DNA from: Eustoma russellianum
Taxonomy: Eukaryota > Streptophyta > Magnoliopsida > Gentianales > Gentianaceae
Assembly (NCBI GenBank): GCA_036186865.1
Contig: AP025048.1
Span: 29,143,737 to 29,207,736 of the forward strand
Direction of reading: 5' to 3'
DNA length: 64,000 nt
The position numbers and the translations under genes were made by a program. Under the pieces are notes generated by a model that saw nothing but the letters and a program-made list of their open reading frames with translations, did no database searches and was not told the origin of the DNA. Shown here one piece after another: positions 50,195 through 61,646 of the stretch (position 1 is its first letter; the number at the start of each line of letters is the position of its first letter).

Positions 50195-50806
50195 ATGGGA
50201 TTTATTCCATCTGTAGATGAAGTGAAAACTTTGTTAGGCTTCCATCCAAGTAAAAACACAAATGACATGCCTTTAGTTTATCGTACCCTTCTTGCCATTG
50301 TTACATTCTGCATCAATGGTAAATCTGCAAAATTGCCAAGTAACCTTGACTTCTACATAGCATACCGAATAGCTAACCGTGAGAAGGTTAACTTTGGGGA
50401 TCTGTTTATGACAAATGTTGTCGAAGCCACAACCAAACAAAACAAAGCCCTGCCCTATAGTAACCTTATCTATAGGATGTTTGTGAAGTCGGGTATTTAT
50501 GTGGATGACACGGATGTTGACAACATAACGCACAAGGACTTCTATGATAAAGTCAACATCCAACAAATACTGAAGTCTAGAAAAGAAGCGATGAGGAGAG
50601 AACAAGATGAGGAAGCAAGGGAAGAAGAAGACCTTTCGGATGAGGCACACATTTCTAAACCGGATACTCAACAAGAACCAAGTAGCTTGAGCTCCAATGT
50701 CCCGGAGCTTCAAGCTCAAATTGCTAGTCTTCAGCAGGAATTTGGTGAGCTAAAGGAAAAAGTATCCATGCATGAATTAAGATTTGCCAAGTTCAAGGAA
50801 AAATGA
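50195..50806 (+). CDS. C-terminal part of the element-7-type third ORF, fused to the end of copia-6
   Basis: A 203-codon open frame. The first six codons (MGFIPS) belong to the copia-6 pol end. From about 50214 it matches the extra ORF of element-7, starting at EVKTLLGFHPSK. The matched part resembles the family described as putative plant transposon protein, found between pol and the 3' LTR in some Sirevirus-like elements. It has NLDFYIAYRIANREKVNFGDL and a C-terminal coiled coil with LQAQIASLQQEF. It ends in an ordinary stop. The function of this protein is unknown; an envelope-like role has been proposed for third ORFs in this group but is not shown here. Confidence 0.65.
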   Translation: MGFIPSVDEVKTLLGFHPSKNTNDMPLVYRTLLAIVTFCINGKSAKLPSNLDFYIAYRIANREKVNFGDLFMTNVVEATTKQNKALPYSNLIYRMFVKSGIYVDDTDVDNITHKDFYDKVNIQQILKSRKEAMRREQDEEAREEEDLSDEAHISKPDTQQEPSSLSSNVPELQAQIASLQQEFGELKEKVSMHELRFAKFKEK

Positions 50807-51420
50807 AAGCGTGCATTCCTGGAATCACGTTCTCTTCAGATGAAGACTAGGGTGTTGTTTAAATGTGCTTCTTGTTCTAGCTTAGTATTTGTTGTTGGTT
50901 GTAAAACTTGGATGTGTCTTTGAATTTAATGAAGTATTGTTGCTTATTTTTTTGATGCTTTCAAAAAGGGGGAGAAAATGGTTATTGTTGCTTAAGTGGC
51001 TTAGTGGCTTATTTGTTGATTAAGTGGCTTATTTGACTTAGTTGTTGCTTATTGGCTTATTTGTTAAAATGGTTTATTGCATGATGAGATTGTTTGTTAG
51101 CTGGCAAAATGAGGTAAGTTTTGGAATTGGAATCTTTGTTAATTATTGGTAAAATGAACAATGAGCATGAAGAGTTATTGATGCATGTTTGAGAAAGTTG
51201 GGTTGTTGATACACGTTCGGTTGAGGGGGAGCAAATTTCAAAGAAAAGTATTTTGGTTGAAATTGCAAAATCTTGTTCACATTGACCACTACGGAAGTTA
51301 TAAAGTGCACATACTTAGGGGGAGATTGATATTTTTTAAGTTTGAAACATTCAAACAGTTAAAACAAAGGAAAAACATCTTTTAGAATCTCGGTTTTGAA
51401 ATCATCAAAAAGGGGGAGAT
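50214..51420 (+). mobile_element. 3' internal remnant of a first element-7-type copy
   Basis: Matches 61040-62268, i.e. the end of the extra ORF, about 600 bp of untranslated DNA with AAGGGGGAGAAAATGG, and the polypurine tract AAAAAGGGGGAGAT at 51407-51420. It leads directly into the LTR at 51421. The remainder of this copy is missing to the left of 50214. Confidence 0.85.
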
Positions 51421-51639
51421 TGTTAGTTTATAAAATGTTTTGATGATACAAAAAGATGTTTTAAAAGGACTAAGATGAAATTTCATATCTTAAGTTCGAA
51501 GCAAATTGAAGTAAACATGTGTGAGACGTAAAATCTCTCATGGATCGGATGAAGTATACATCAGCCCCTCAAGAGATCCATGTGAAGCTTGGTAAATATT
51601 TGAGCACTCAGATCCACGTCATACTCTCAGCCAAGAGAC

Positions 51640-51935
51640 GTGGATCGATCGACGTGTATCTGAGAGACGTCGATCTCTCAGTTAAGCATACGTCGATCGA
51701 TCGACGTATAACTGAGAGACGTCGATCTCTCAGCTTAAGGTATGTCGATTGATCGACATACATCTGAGAGACGTCGATCTCTCAGCCTAAAGACGTCGAT
51801 CTCTCAGCCAGGCATACGTCGATCGATCGACGTCTGACTGAGAGACGTCGATCTCTCAGCTCTGGCACGTAGATCGATCGACGTCTGACTGAGAGACGTC
51901 GATCTCTCAGCTCTGGTACGTAGATCGATCGACGT
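51640..51935. repeat. alternating palindrome array in the element-7 5' LTR
   Basis: Two motifs alternate about every 40 bp: ACGTCGATCGATCGACGT (a perfect palindrome in its full form) and CTGAGAGACGTCGATCTCTC followed by AG, whose arms CTGAGAGA and TCTCTCAG pair. Together they could form a row of hairpins. Confidence 0.88.
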
Positions 51936-52251
51936 CTCCAGAGTTCAAAAATTTTCAAACGTTAGAACAGAATCCAAGGGAGATCTATGATATTTTCTCT
52001 CTCCAATCTTGCTCAATATTCTTGCGGACTTTAACCCAACATACTACATGCTTCTTTGACTATTTTAACCATGTCTAAGATTCTCTAGGGTGGCTATTCA
52101 AGATCAAATCATTCCATAGGGTGGCTAAAGACTATTTGGGCACTATCTTAACATTTTTGAAGATGAAGACTTGGTGGAGAGCCTCAAAAACGTGGTCAAC
52201 TTTATCTATAAATAGAAGAGGCTTGGATGAAGCAATTACACACTTTCAACA

Positions 52252-54590
52252 TGTTATATCCCATTTTTTTAAAAGGGGCAAAAGTGGTATTTGGGCCTAG
52301 TTAATTAGACTACCAAATTTGATTAGGAAATTTTCCCTAAACCCTAATCAAAATTTCTATTTAAACATGTAATCTTCCTCTCCCTCCCTTCAAAAACACA
52401 CGTCGCGTTCCACAGAGAGAAGAAAAGACGCGACTTCTTCTTGCTTCCAAATCAAGCCGCTGGTTTAAAGAGGAGAAACCACTGCTCGATCACGCACTTC
52501 AACGCATATCAATTACCAGGTAGGTGCTCCCTTAACATCCTTTGTATGAAAACAGTACAATCCTTAATTTCTTCACGAAATCGAGATCGTGCATCAGTAA
52601 TTGTGACTGTATAGATGACTGTTTATTTGATTATAGGTGTATATGATTAATTGTTTATTCGTATATATGAACGGTATTATTTTCTTATGAACATCATGAA
52701 AAGATTTCATTTTTTGATTGGTATATGAATACCGGAATCGGAAGAAGGGGTGTTGGTGGCGGCGGCGAGTGGCCGGTGGTGGTGGGCTATGGCCACATGC
52801 TACCGGATTGAAGGAGTGGGCTTGGTGAGGGGGGCTGAGGGGGGTGCGGCTGGATGGCGGTGCTGGGGAGTAGGGAGCCGGGGCTGAGGGAGCTGGGGTT
52901 GGGGGCTGATGGATATCGGCTGGAGGGATAGGTTCGTTCGAAATCAGAGAAGGGGAGGGTACGAAATTGTTACTGAGGAAAGTAAGGAAATAGAAAATAA
53001 AAGAATAAAGAAAAAAAGAAAAAGAAAAATGGAAAAAGAAAAGAAAAAGGTAAAAGAAAAAGGAATTGAATAGGAAAAGGGACGAAAGTTTAGCGGGGAA
53101 TGAATTGCTGTGCGCAGGAAGCTGAGGGCGTAAGGCATAAAAAAGGAGAAGAAAAAGAAAAAGAAAAAGAAAGGGAAAGTAAATGAAACATTCCGTATGT
53201 GATTTATGTGCATCCATGCATCACGACATTGCATTAAGGTATGCGAGACCTAAGTCGCATATCTGTTCTGTTAGGGTATGCGAGACCTAAGTCGCATATC
53301 TGTTCTGTTCCGTTAGGGTATGCGAGACCTAAGTCGCATATCTGTTATGTTCCGTTAGGGTATGCGAGACATAAGTCGCATATCTGTTATGTTCCGTCAG
53401 GGTATGCGAGACCTAAGTCGCATATCTGTTATGTTAGGGTATGCGAGACCTAAGTCGCATATCTGTTATATTCCGTTAGGGTATCCGAGACCTAAGTCGC
53501 ATATCTGTTCCGTTAGGGTATGCGAGACCTAAGTCGCATATCTATTCTGTTCTGTTAGGATATGCGAGGCCTAAGTCGCATATCTGTTCTGTTAGGGTAT
53601 GCGAGACCTAAGTCGCATATCTTTTCTGTTCTGTAGGGTATGCGAGACCTAAGTCGCAAATCTGTTCCGTTAGGGTATGCGAGACCTAAGTCGCATATCT
53701 GTTATGTTCTGTTAGGGTATGCGAGACCTAAGTCGCATATCTGTTCTGCTAGGGTATGCGAGACCTAAGTCGCATATCTGTTATGTTATGTTCTATTAAG
53801 ATATGCGAGATCTAAGTCGCATTTCGGTTTCGTTCTGTTCTGTTAGGATATGCGAGACTTAAGTCGCATATCTGATGTGTTCCGCTCTGTTCCGTTCCGT
53901 TCTGTTAGGTCCCGGGATCATGCATTGCACGATAGTATGTATGTTTCCGAGAATATAGGCTTATCATGCATCATTATGTGACATTGCATTTCATGCTCAT
54001 TTCGCATGTTTATGTGTTTTGATTGTTTTAAGAAGTTATGACCGTTATACGTATTTTGAAAACGTAGACAGTCCATTTTCGTATTACAGTACGTATATGT
54101 ATTTCACTACTGTCCTAGCATGTATGATCTCATAAGCCCAATGCAGGCAGGGTACCTACTGAGTGACGTTTTTTTGTCGCTCACACCGTTCGTTTTGTTT
54201 TCTTGCAGACGATTCAGGGTACGATTACATATGGGTTGGAGAAGACTCTGAATGGGCACATTGGGACTCGTAGAGACTGTTTAGAGATTGAGAATCAAGA
54301 ATTGCTGAAGTTTTATTTTATTTATTATTTCACTTGAGGACTTAGCTTAGGGATATTATTTTATGCACTTTACGATGTCGTTTAGGGAATTTTAACTCGA
54401 TGTTGACTACATAAGATTTTGGGAATTTTACTTTTGATTTGAGATTTTTAGTTGATTTAATTCGATTTCGCGATCGAATACTCTGCCGTTTTGATAAGTG
54501 AATGGATTCGTACAGACGCCTTGTATATCCCTAAGTGGAATACGGCGGGCGTACCGGTTCTGACCCTAGGGTTCGGGACGGGGCGCTACA
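52252..54590 (+). mobile_element. solo LTR of a Ty3/gypsy element (2339 bp)
   Basis: Begins TGTTATATCCC, ends GGGACGGGGCGCTACA, and is flanked by a perfect 5-bp duplication CAACA (52247-52251 and 54591-54595). These ends are typical of plant gypsy elements of the Tekay/Del type. No internal region is present, so the element was reduced to one LTR by recombination. A polypurine/polypyrimidine stretch (about 52975-53180) and a minisatellite lie inside. Confidence 0.88.
53237..53907 (+). repeat. 16-unit hairpin minisatellite inside the gypsy solo LTR
   Basis: Units of about 37-60 bp with the conserved core TATGCGAGACCTAAGTCGCA followed by TA. TATGCGA and TCGCATA form a 7-bp stem around an 8-base loop. 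The linkers are made of TGTTC/CGTTC-like 5-bp steps, so unit length changes mostly in fives. The core is nearly invariant; exceptions include unit 7 (TATCCGA) and unit 11 (TCGCAAA). Confidence 0.93.
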
Positions 54591-55201
54591 CAACATCATC
54601 TAGCTTCATTTTCCATTGTTGTATATTTCTCTCATACTTGTAAATTTGTTTAAAGCTTGATTAGCTTTTCTTTGATCTTCATTGTTGTATATTGAGAGAA
54701 AGAGAGTCAAGCACAAGAGGAACCATAAATATTTGATCTCTTGCTTGTGCTTAGACTTGTGAGAAAGTGTGAACCTTACCATATTTCTTCAACCCACTGT
54801 GAGAAGTTCTTGAGGGAAGTTTTGTTGAAGTTGTGAGGAAGCAAGAAGTTGTTCTTGCTAAGAGCTGTAGTTGTTTGTAGTTGCACAAGTGTGTTTTGTG
54901 CAAGAAGTTGCTGTTGTTGTTGCTTACACTAAAGTGTTAGTGTAAGTATTGCTGTGGTTGTTCTAATTGTTCATAATAAGAAGAGTAGTTGTTGAAAATC
55001 CACTTTGGAAACAAAGTGGTAGTGGAGTAGAATCATTTACGATTCGAACCACTCTATATCTGGTGTACTCATTCACTACTTCTCATCTCCCATTCTTGCT
55101 CTGATTTTGAATATCTTTTGAGTTGAGCCAAACAAGAAAATTCCACAAAAGAGCCAAACACTCCATTCACCCCCTCTAGAGTGTATTTCGGACCTAACAA
55201 T

Positions 55202-55213
55202 TGGTATCAGAGC
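55202..55213 (+). promoter_or_regulatory. element-7 primer binding site
   Basis: TGGTATCAGAGC, two bases after the LTR end. Confidence 0.92.
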
Positions 55214-55262
55214 CTAACCTTGATTGCTTGGCCTATCTTTGCAAGTAGCAAGGTTAAAGATC

Positions 55263-56955
55263 ATGGCAATGACAACCTCAACCTCTTCAGCTCCTAAGCC
55301 TACTGCACTATTTTCTGGATCAAACACTAAAGCACCTATGTTTGATGCCTAAAATTATTCCTTGTGGAAATTTCGAATGATCAATCACTTGAAAGGCTGT
55401 GGATTTGATATATGGAGAGCCGTTGTCAAAGGAATTGAAGTTCCTATGATTACCAACTCAAAAGGAGAATCAATATTCAAAGATGAGGATGACTACACCG
55501 ATGAACAAAAGATAAGATTTGCCATTAATGGCAAAGCATTTGATATTTTCTCAAGTGCTCTCACCACCACCGAGCTTATAAGACTTCAAGGTCTTGAAAC
55601 AGCCCATGAGACATGGAAAAGGCTTGAAATGATACATGAAGGAACTGAGCAAGTGAGAATGGCCAAACGACTTATGCTCATGAAGGAGTATGAGATGTTC
55701 GGAATGAAAAGCGGTGAAAAGATTGAGGAGACAATCGATCGATTCACACGAATAGTGAATCAACTCTCCATGGTGGACAAGAAAATCTCAAATGAAGACC
55801 TTGTCTCAAAACTCCTCAACTCTTTGCCTAGATAATGGACACCCAAAGTCACCGCAATCACCGATCAAAGAATCTCAAGACTCTTATCCTTGATGAGCTA
55901 TCCGGTAATCTTCTTACTCATGAAATTCTTATTGATGAACAAAATAGGATGAACCCTATCAAGACCACACAAACATCACACAAAGGATTGGTGGTAGAGT
56001 CCGATGAATCGGATGAGGAAGTTGCCCTTCTAGTAAGAAAATTTAGAAGAATGGAAACTAGAAATAAAGCTCAAGCAAAGAAAGTTCTTTAAAAGACCAT
56101 CTAAAGAAAAGGAAGCAAGTGAAAATTGCAATAGATGTGGTCGACCCGGTCATTTCATTGCCGATTGCCATGTAAAAGAGCCGCAAAAGCAAGAGAAGAA
56201 GGTCTTTCCTCAAAAAAAGAAAGCCCTCAGTGCGGAAGTAACCACGTGGGATGATCTCCTTTCGGAATCTGAAGGAGAAGAGAGTGAAGATCAAGGTGTT
56301 GGACTTGTTGCAATAGTTGACAATCCAAGACTTAACATACTTGTCTCATGGCGATTGAAGATGATCTTGAGGTAAATTCTAATCCTTCAAATTTGCATGA
56401 TGAAATAGGAGATTTGAAAGATGACTTTGAAAATTAAATTTAAAGTATAAGCATTTGAAGAAAGAGTTCAAGAAATGCATCTTAGAAAATAAGAGCTTGC
56501 ATGACAAGAATATTTTGATGTTTCAAGAGCATGACATCATACTCACCATGCATAAAACCGTAGCACTTGAAAATGTAGAAATTAAAAAGGAATGTGAGAA
56601 ACTAAAGATAGACTTACAAAGACTAACAAATGGCAAAACAATTTAGACATACTACTTGGAAATCAAAGAATTGGAAATGATAAATCCGGTTTAGGATTTA
56701 ATTCATCATCCTCTTCTATTAAACCTAAGTCCTTAAAGAAGAAGACAAATAATAGAAAAACACAACGAAATTCATCACCCTCTAAACCAAAGAATGTACC
56801 CACTTGTTTTCATTGCAACAAACTAGGACATGTGAAGAAAGCACGTAGAGCTAGATTTGGAAGCACATATGTTTGGAAGCCTAAGGGTCGACAAACTAAC
56901 CTTAAAGGACCCAACCATCAAAGGGCACTAATGCATACATCTTTTGGTTTTGTAG
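55263..56955 (+). pseudogene. element-7 Gag (broken)
   Basis: From ATG 55263 (MAMTTSTSSAPKPTALFSG). A TAA at 55350-55352 interrupts before NYSLWKFRM. The UBN2-type domain runs to LNSLPR and a stop at 55833-55835. Frameshifts follow near 55865 and 56085. The first knuckle CNRCGRPGHFIADC lies near 56129-56170, and the segment with TTWDDLLSESEGE near 56243. The second knuckle region, CFHCNKLGHVKKARR, near 56806 has lost its final Cys. Two-knuckle gag is seen in Sireviruses. Confidence 0.8.
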
Positions 56956-56984
56956 GCTCTCAAGATAAATGGAGTAGCCAAAGA

Positions 56985-59900
56985 AGAAGGAACCAAATGG
57001 CTTATGGACAGCGGATGTTCAACGCACATGACCGGAGACAAAACGTTGTTCACCAAGCTCAAGCTTCAAGATGGTGGAACGGTGCATTTTGGCAATGAGA
57101 AAGCCAAAATCCTTGGACATAGAGAAATTGGTAACTCTTCTTTTACTATTAATAATGCATTATATGTAGAAGGTCTTAAGTATAATTTGATAAGTGTTAG
57201 CCAACTATGTGATGCTAATTTTCAAATTGAATTTGTGAAAAGAAAATGTGTTGTGAAAAAGAACGATAAGATTGTTTTTGAGGCGATACGTAAAAATGAT
57301 GTTTATAAAATTTAGCACACATGATTTGATATCACAAAATGTTTCTTGCCTAGTTGCCAAAAATGATTTGACTCAACTATGGCATAGACGACTTGGACAT
57401 ATTAGTTTTAAAAACTTCAAAGAGATTGCAAAAATGAAAAAGTCCAAGGTCTTCCAAAATTAAATTTTGAAAACCATGGCTTATGTGGCACTTGTCAAAA
57501 GGCAAAGCTTGTTAAAACAAGCTTCAAACCCAAAAGTGAAATCTCCACCACCAAACCTCTACAATTGCTACATATGGATTTGTGTGGGGACATTGGTACA
57601 TCAAGTCTAAGTGGAAAACATTACACCTTTGTGGTGGTAGATGACTTCTCTAGGTACACTTGGGTAATGTTCTTAGCTAAAAAAGAATGATGCATGCCAA
57701 GAATTTATAAAGCTTTGTAAGAGATTAGAAAACCAAAGAGAGGACACAATTAAGGAAATTAGAAGTGATAGAGGTGGTGAGTTTGATGGAGAATTTCAAG
57801 AATTTTGTGTATCCAAAGGGTATGGACACAATTTCTCAGCTCCAAGAACTCTTCAACAAAATGGTGTTGCGGAAAGGAAAAATAGAACACTTCAAGAAAT
57901 GAGTAGAGCCATGCTAAACGAATTTGAGCTACCCAAATATTTTTGGACCGAAGCGGTAAAATACTGCTTGTCATGTGATCAATAGAGTTTATTTGAGATC
58001 ATTTCTCAAAAAGACTCCTTATGAGCTTTGGAAGGGTAGAGTACCAAATATTGGTTATTTCAAGGTATTTGGTTGTAAGTGCTTTATACTTAACACCAAA
58101 GATAAATTGGATAAACTAGACTTCAAAGCGGATGAAGGAATCTTTATGGGTTATGCTCAAAATAGCAAGGCATTTAGAGTATATAATAAAAGAAACATGA
58201 AAGTTGAAGAATCAATTCATGTTAAGTTTAGTGAACTCATTGAGGATAAATCAAACATTAATGATGATGATGATGATGGTGAAATAATTGAGGTAAGTCA
58301 TATAGAGAAATTTGAGAATCCAAAAGGTAATATCTTTATTGACCTTAGGATTGATCCCCCTTGAACCTAAGTTGGAAAATGAAGAAGTAGGAGGGGATAC
58401 CTCAATTTACCAGATTCATATAAATATAGGAAAGATCACCCTAAAGAGTTCATATTAGGTGAAACTAGCCAAGGCATAATGACTAGGAGAAAATTCAATG
58501 AAAATGCCTTCATTTCACAAGTTGAGCCTAAAAACATAAAGGAGGCAATAAATGATGAAGATTGGGTATTAGCTATGCAAGAAGAATTAAATCAATTTGA
58601 AAGAAGTGATGTTTGGGAATTAGTTGCTAAACCAAGTGATCATACCGTAATTGGCACTAAATGGGTATTTAGAAACAAAATGGATGATAAAGGAAACATC
58701 ACTAGAAACAAAGCTGGGTTAGTAGCCCAAGGATATAGACAAGAGGAAGGCATAGACTATGATGAGACCTTTGCCCCCGTAGCTAGGTTAGAAGCTATTA
58801 GGATGCTATTAGCATATGCATGCTATAAGGATTTCAAACTATATCAAATGGATGTGAAATCCGCATTCTTGAATGGAATAATTCAAGAAGAGGTCTATGC
58901 AGCTCAACCACCGGGGTTCGAAAATCATGATTATCCAAATCATGTTTTTAACTCAAAAAGGCCCTTTATGGACTTAAACAAGCTCCTAGAGCTTGGTATG
59001 ATAGATTAAGTAACTTCCTACTTGAGAATGAGTTTTCAAGAGGAATAGTCGACACTACTCTTTTTATTAAAGAACAAAGAAACCATCAATTGCTTGTTCA
59101 AATTTACGTGGATGATATTATATTTGGTGTTACTAATGATTCTCTTTGTGAGCATTTTGCAAAATTGATGGAAGAAGAATTTGAAATGAGCATGATGGGT
59201 GAACTCAACTACTTTCTTGGTCTTTCAAATCAAGCAAACTCAAGATGGAGTGTATATATCTCAAACAAAGTATACAAAGGATTTGCTCAAAAAGTACAAA
59301 TTTGAGGATGGAAGAAGTGTGAGCACTCCAATGAGCACAAGTACAAAGCTTGACAAAGACGATAAAGGAAAGCCGGTTGAGGTAACAAAATATAGGGGTA
59401 TGATTGGTAGTTTACTCTATTTAACGGCTAGTAGGCCGGATATTTTGCATGCTGTGTGCCTATGTGCTAGATTTCAAAGTATGCCTAGGAATCACATTTA
59501 GTTGCTGTTAAACGTATCTTTAGGTATTTAAAAGGAACCTTAAACTTTGGATTGTTTTATCCCAAAAATGGTTTTTTAGATTTAAGAGGATATAGTGACT
59601 CTGACTATGCCGGAAATCTTGTTGATAGGAAAAGCACCTCCGGGACGTGTCGATTCCTTGAGGATTGCTTGGTTTCTGGGTTCTCCAAGAAACAAAATAG
59701 TATGTCACTTTCAAACGCGGAATCCAAATATGTATCGGCCGCTTCGTGTTGTGCACAACTACTTTGGATGATCAATACTTTGAACAATTATAATGTCAAG
59801 TTTGATAAAGTTCCCATCCTATGTGACAATACCTCAGCCATAAGTATAGCGGCAAAACCCGGTTCATCATAGTAGAACAAAACACATTGAAGTAAGGCAT

Positions 59901-60000
59901 CACTTCATAAGAGATTGCATCCAAAAGGGATTGGTATGCATTGAGTTTGTTCCAACAAATGACCAACTGGCAGATATCTTTACCAAATCCCTTCCCACTT
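56985..60000 (+). pseudogene. element-7 protease-integrase-reverse transcriptase-RNase H (broken)
   Basis: Protease: WLMDSGCSTHMTGD near 57000. Integrase: LWHRRLGHIS near 57380, LHMDLCGDIG near 57570, RSDRGGEF near 57765 and NGVAERKN near 57861, so the acidic triad is still visible across several shifts. Reverse transcriptase: WVFRNKMDDKGN, ETFAPVARLEAIR near 58768, MDVKSAFLNG, and YVDDIIFGV near 59105. RNase H: GYSDSDYAGN near 59590, SNAESKYVSAA and the ending QLADIFTKSLPT near 59968. Most breaks are one-base indels in short homopolymers. Confidence 0.82.
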
Positions 60001-60079
60001 GAGACATTCGAATCAATTAGAATAAGATTAGGGAGATAAACATCATTTAAAGGGATAAAATTGAAAATCTCAAAAATAG

Positions 60080-60185
60080 GTATACGTCGAACGATCGACG
60101 TATCAAAACAAGAGATCGACGTACGTCGATCTCTGACATCGATCGATCAACGCACGTCGAACTCAGACGTCGATCGATCGACGTC
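60080..60185. repeat. internal array of GATCGATC/ACGTCGA palindromes, element-7
   Basis: After pol and before the extra ORF: ACGTCGAACGATCGACGT, CGTACGTCGATCTCTGACA and ACGTCGATCGATCGACGT. The same motif family as in the LTR, but inside the element. Confidence 0.85.
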
Positions 60186-60414
60186 ATCGAATCTGCAACC
60201 TTTGAAACTCAAAAACAACGACATATTCCTCATTTATAACTCACTCAAACCTCTGAAACCCTACCAAAAACCTGCGCCTCCTCATCTAAAAATCCTTCTT
60301 CTACTCAATTTCATCTCTAAATCACAACATAGTCATCTCTACACTCGATTTTCATCTTCTTCAGCCATTCCTCTCCAGAAATCCCTAAATTTTCAAGCCC
60401 TAATTTCTCTCAAA

Positions 60415-61646
60415 ATGTCTTTCAAGGAGCAAAAATACCACAAAGAGACCAAGATCCTCTAGGGGTGGAGGAGAAGGTTCAAGCACATCTTCTCAAGGAC
60501 AAACATCTCAACCTCGAAGAAAACAATCTATGGATGAGAGTCAAGCACAAGTGCTAGCCACAATTAGGAGTAATTTGACTCTCTCAAATTTCCCTTGGGT
60601 CAAAGCCAATGACGCAAAGGATGCTTTGGAGGAACCCTTAATCCCCGGGCATGTAAGTTACACTCTCTAGACATGCTCAAAAGTTATTTGATAAATGGGA
60701 AGATGATGATAGACCCACTATCCCACTCAAATTGCTTAGAATAAATGATATTCTAAGCAATGATGAACTAAGTCCCATCATTGAATGGTTAGATGTTCAA
60801 GAGTGGAGAAATATTTGGCATGAGAAATGAGATGCTCAAATGTCCACTAAATATACTAGGCTTTTTTATGCGAATTTATGGATTGAATACATAAATGGCC
60901 TTCCCTTAGCTCTACATTCAGTTATTGGTGGACACCATGTGAAATGGAAAGTTGAAAAAACTTTGTAGCTTGATTGGTGTACCCAACGAAGGGTACTATG
61001 AGTTTGATGCATGGAAATGAGATGTGGCTAGGTGGAAAGTCTCTGAAGATGAAGCGAAAACTTTCTTAGGCTTCCATCCAAGTAAAACACAAATGACATG
61101 CCTTTAGTTTATCGTACCCTTCTTGCCATTGTTACATTCTGCATCAATGGTAAATCTGCAAAACTGCCAGTAACCTTGACTTCTACATAGCATACCGAAT
61201 AGCTAACTGTGAGAAGGTTAACTTTGGGGATCTGTTTATGACAAATGTTGTCGAAAGCCACAACCCAACAAAAACAAAGCCCTTCCCTATAGTAACCTAT
61301 CTATAGGATGCTTGTGAAGTCGGGTGGTATTTATGTGGATGACACGGATGTTGACAACATAACGCACAAGGACTATCTATGATAAAGTCAACATCTAACA
61401 AATACTGAAGTCTAGAAAAGAAGCGATGAGGAGAGAACAAGAGGGAGGAAGCATGAGCAAGGGAAGAAGAAGACCTTCCGGATGAAGGCCATCCATTCCT
61501 AAACCGGATACTCAACATGAACCAAGTAGCTTGAGCTCCAATGTCCCGGAGCTTCAAGGTCAAGGTGCTAGTCTTCAGCAGAAGTTGGTGAGCTAAAGGG
61601 AAAGTATCCATGCATGACATTAAGATTGCCAAGTCAAGGCAAAAAT
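60415..61646 (+). pseudogene. element-7 third ORF (putative plant transposon protein type), broken
   Basis: Starts MSFKEQKYHKETK at 60415 and can be followed in shifting frames through LFYANLWIEY-like and GGHHVKWKVEK segments (about 60860-60955) and SLIGVPNEGYYEFDAWK to EDEAKTFLGFHPSK. From about 61040 it parallels the copy at 50214-50806 but has many one-base insertions and deletions. It sits between RNase H and the polypurine tract, the position of envelope-like ORFs in Sireviruses. No membrane segment is obvious, so an envelope role is not supported by what I see. Confidence 0.65.

Larger units (their letters stand above)
45514..50213 (+). mobile_element. copia-6, copia element without a 3' LTR
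   Basis: An LTR-like 5' end, gag, protease, integrase, reverse transcriptase and RNase H in + orientation. The pol end (DPLTKGLNKKLVYE...SGGMGF) runs directly into sequence of a different, Sirevirus-like element near 50214. No polypurine tract with a following LTR of its own is present. The proteins resemble the Tork/Tnt1-like group and differ clearly from those of element-7. Confidence 0.82.
51421..55199 (+). repeat. element-7 5' LTR, interrupted (1435 bp without the insert)
   Basis: Begins TGTTAGTTTATA and ends GGACCTAACA. The sequence flows from 52251 to 54596 once the solo LTR and one CAACA are removed, as shown by the intact 3' LTR. It carries the GATCGATC array at 51640-51935. Confidence 0.92.

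Noticed and set aside
52594..53217. 207-codon minus-strand ORF, very rich in Phe, Ser and Pro
   Set aside because: It results from a polypurine/polypyrimidine stretch inside the gypsy solo LTR, where stops are rare by composition.
53237..53907. Regular repeats with short intervening sequences, CRISPR-like at first sight
   Set aside because: The intervening sequences are simple TGTTC-like pentamers and not unique spacers, and the array lies inside a plant LTR with a clean target duplication. It is a minisatellite.
60061..60462. 133-codon ORF beginning inside the GATCGATC array
   Set aside because: Only its last part (from 60415) corresponds to the third ORF; the front is read through repeats and 5' leader.
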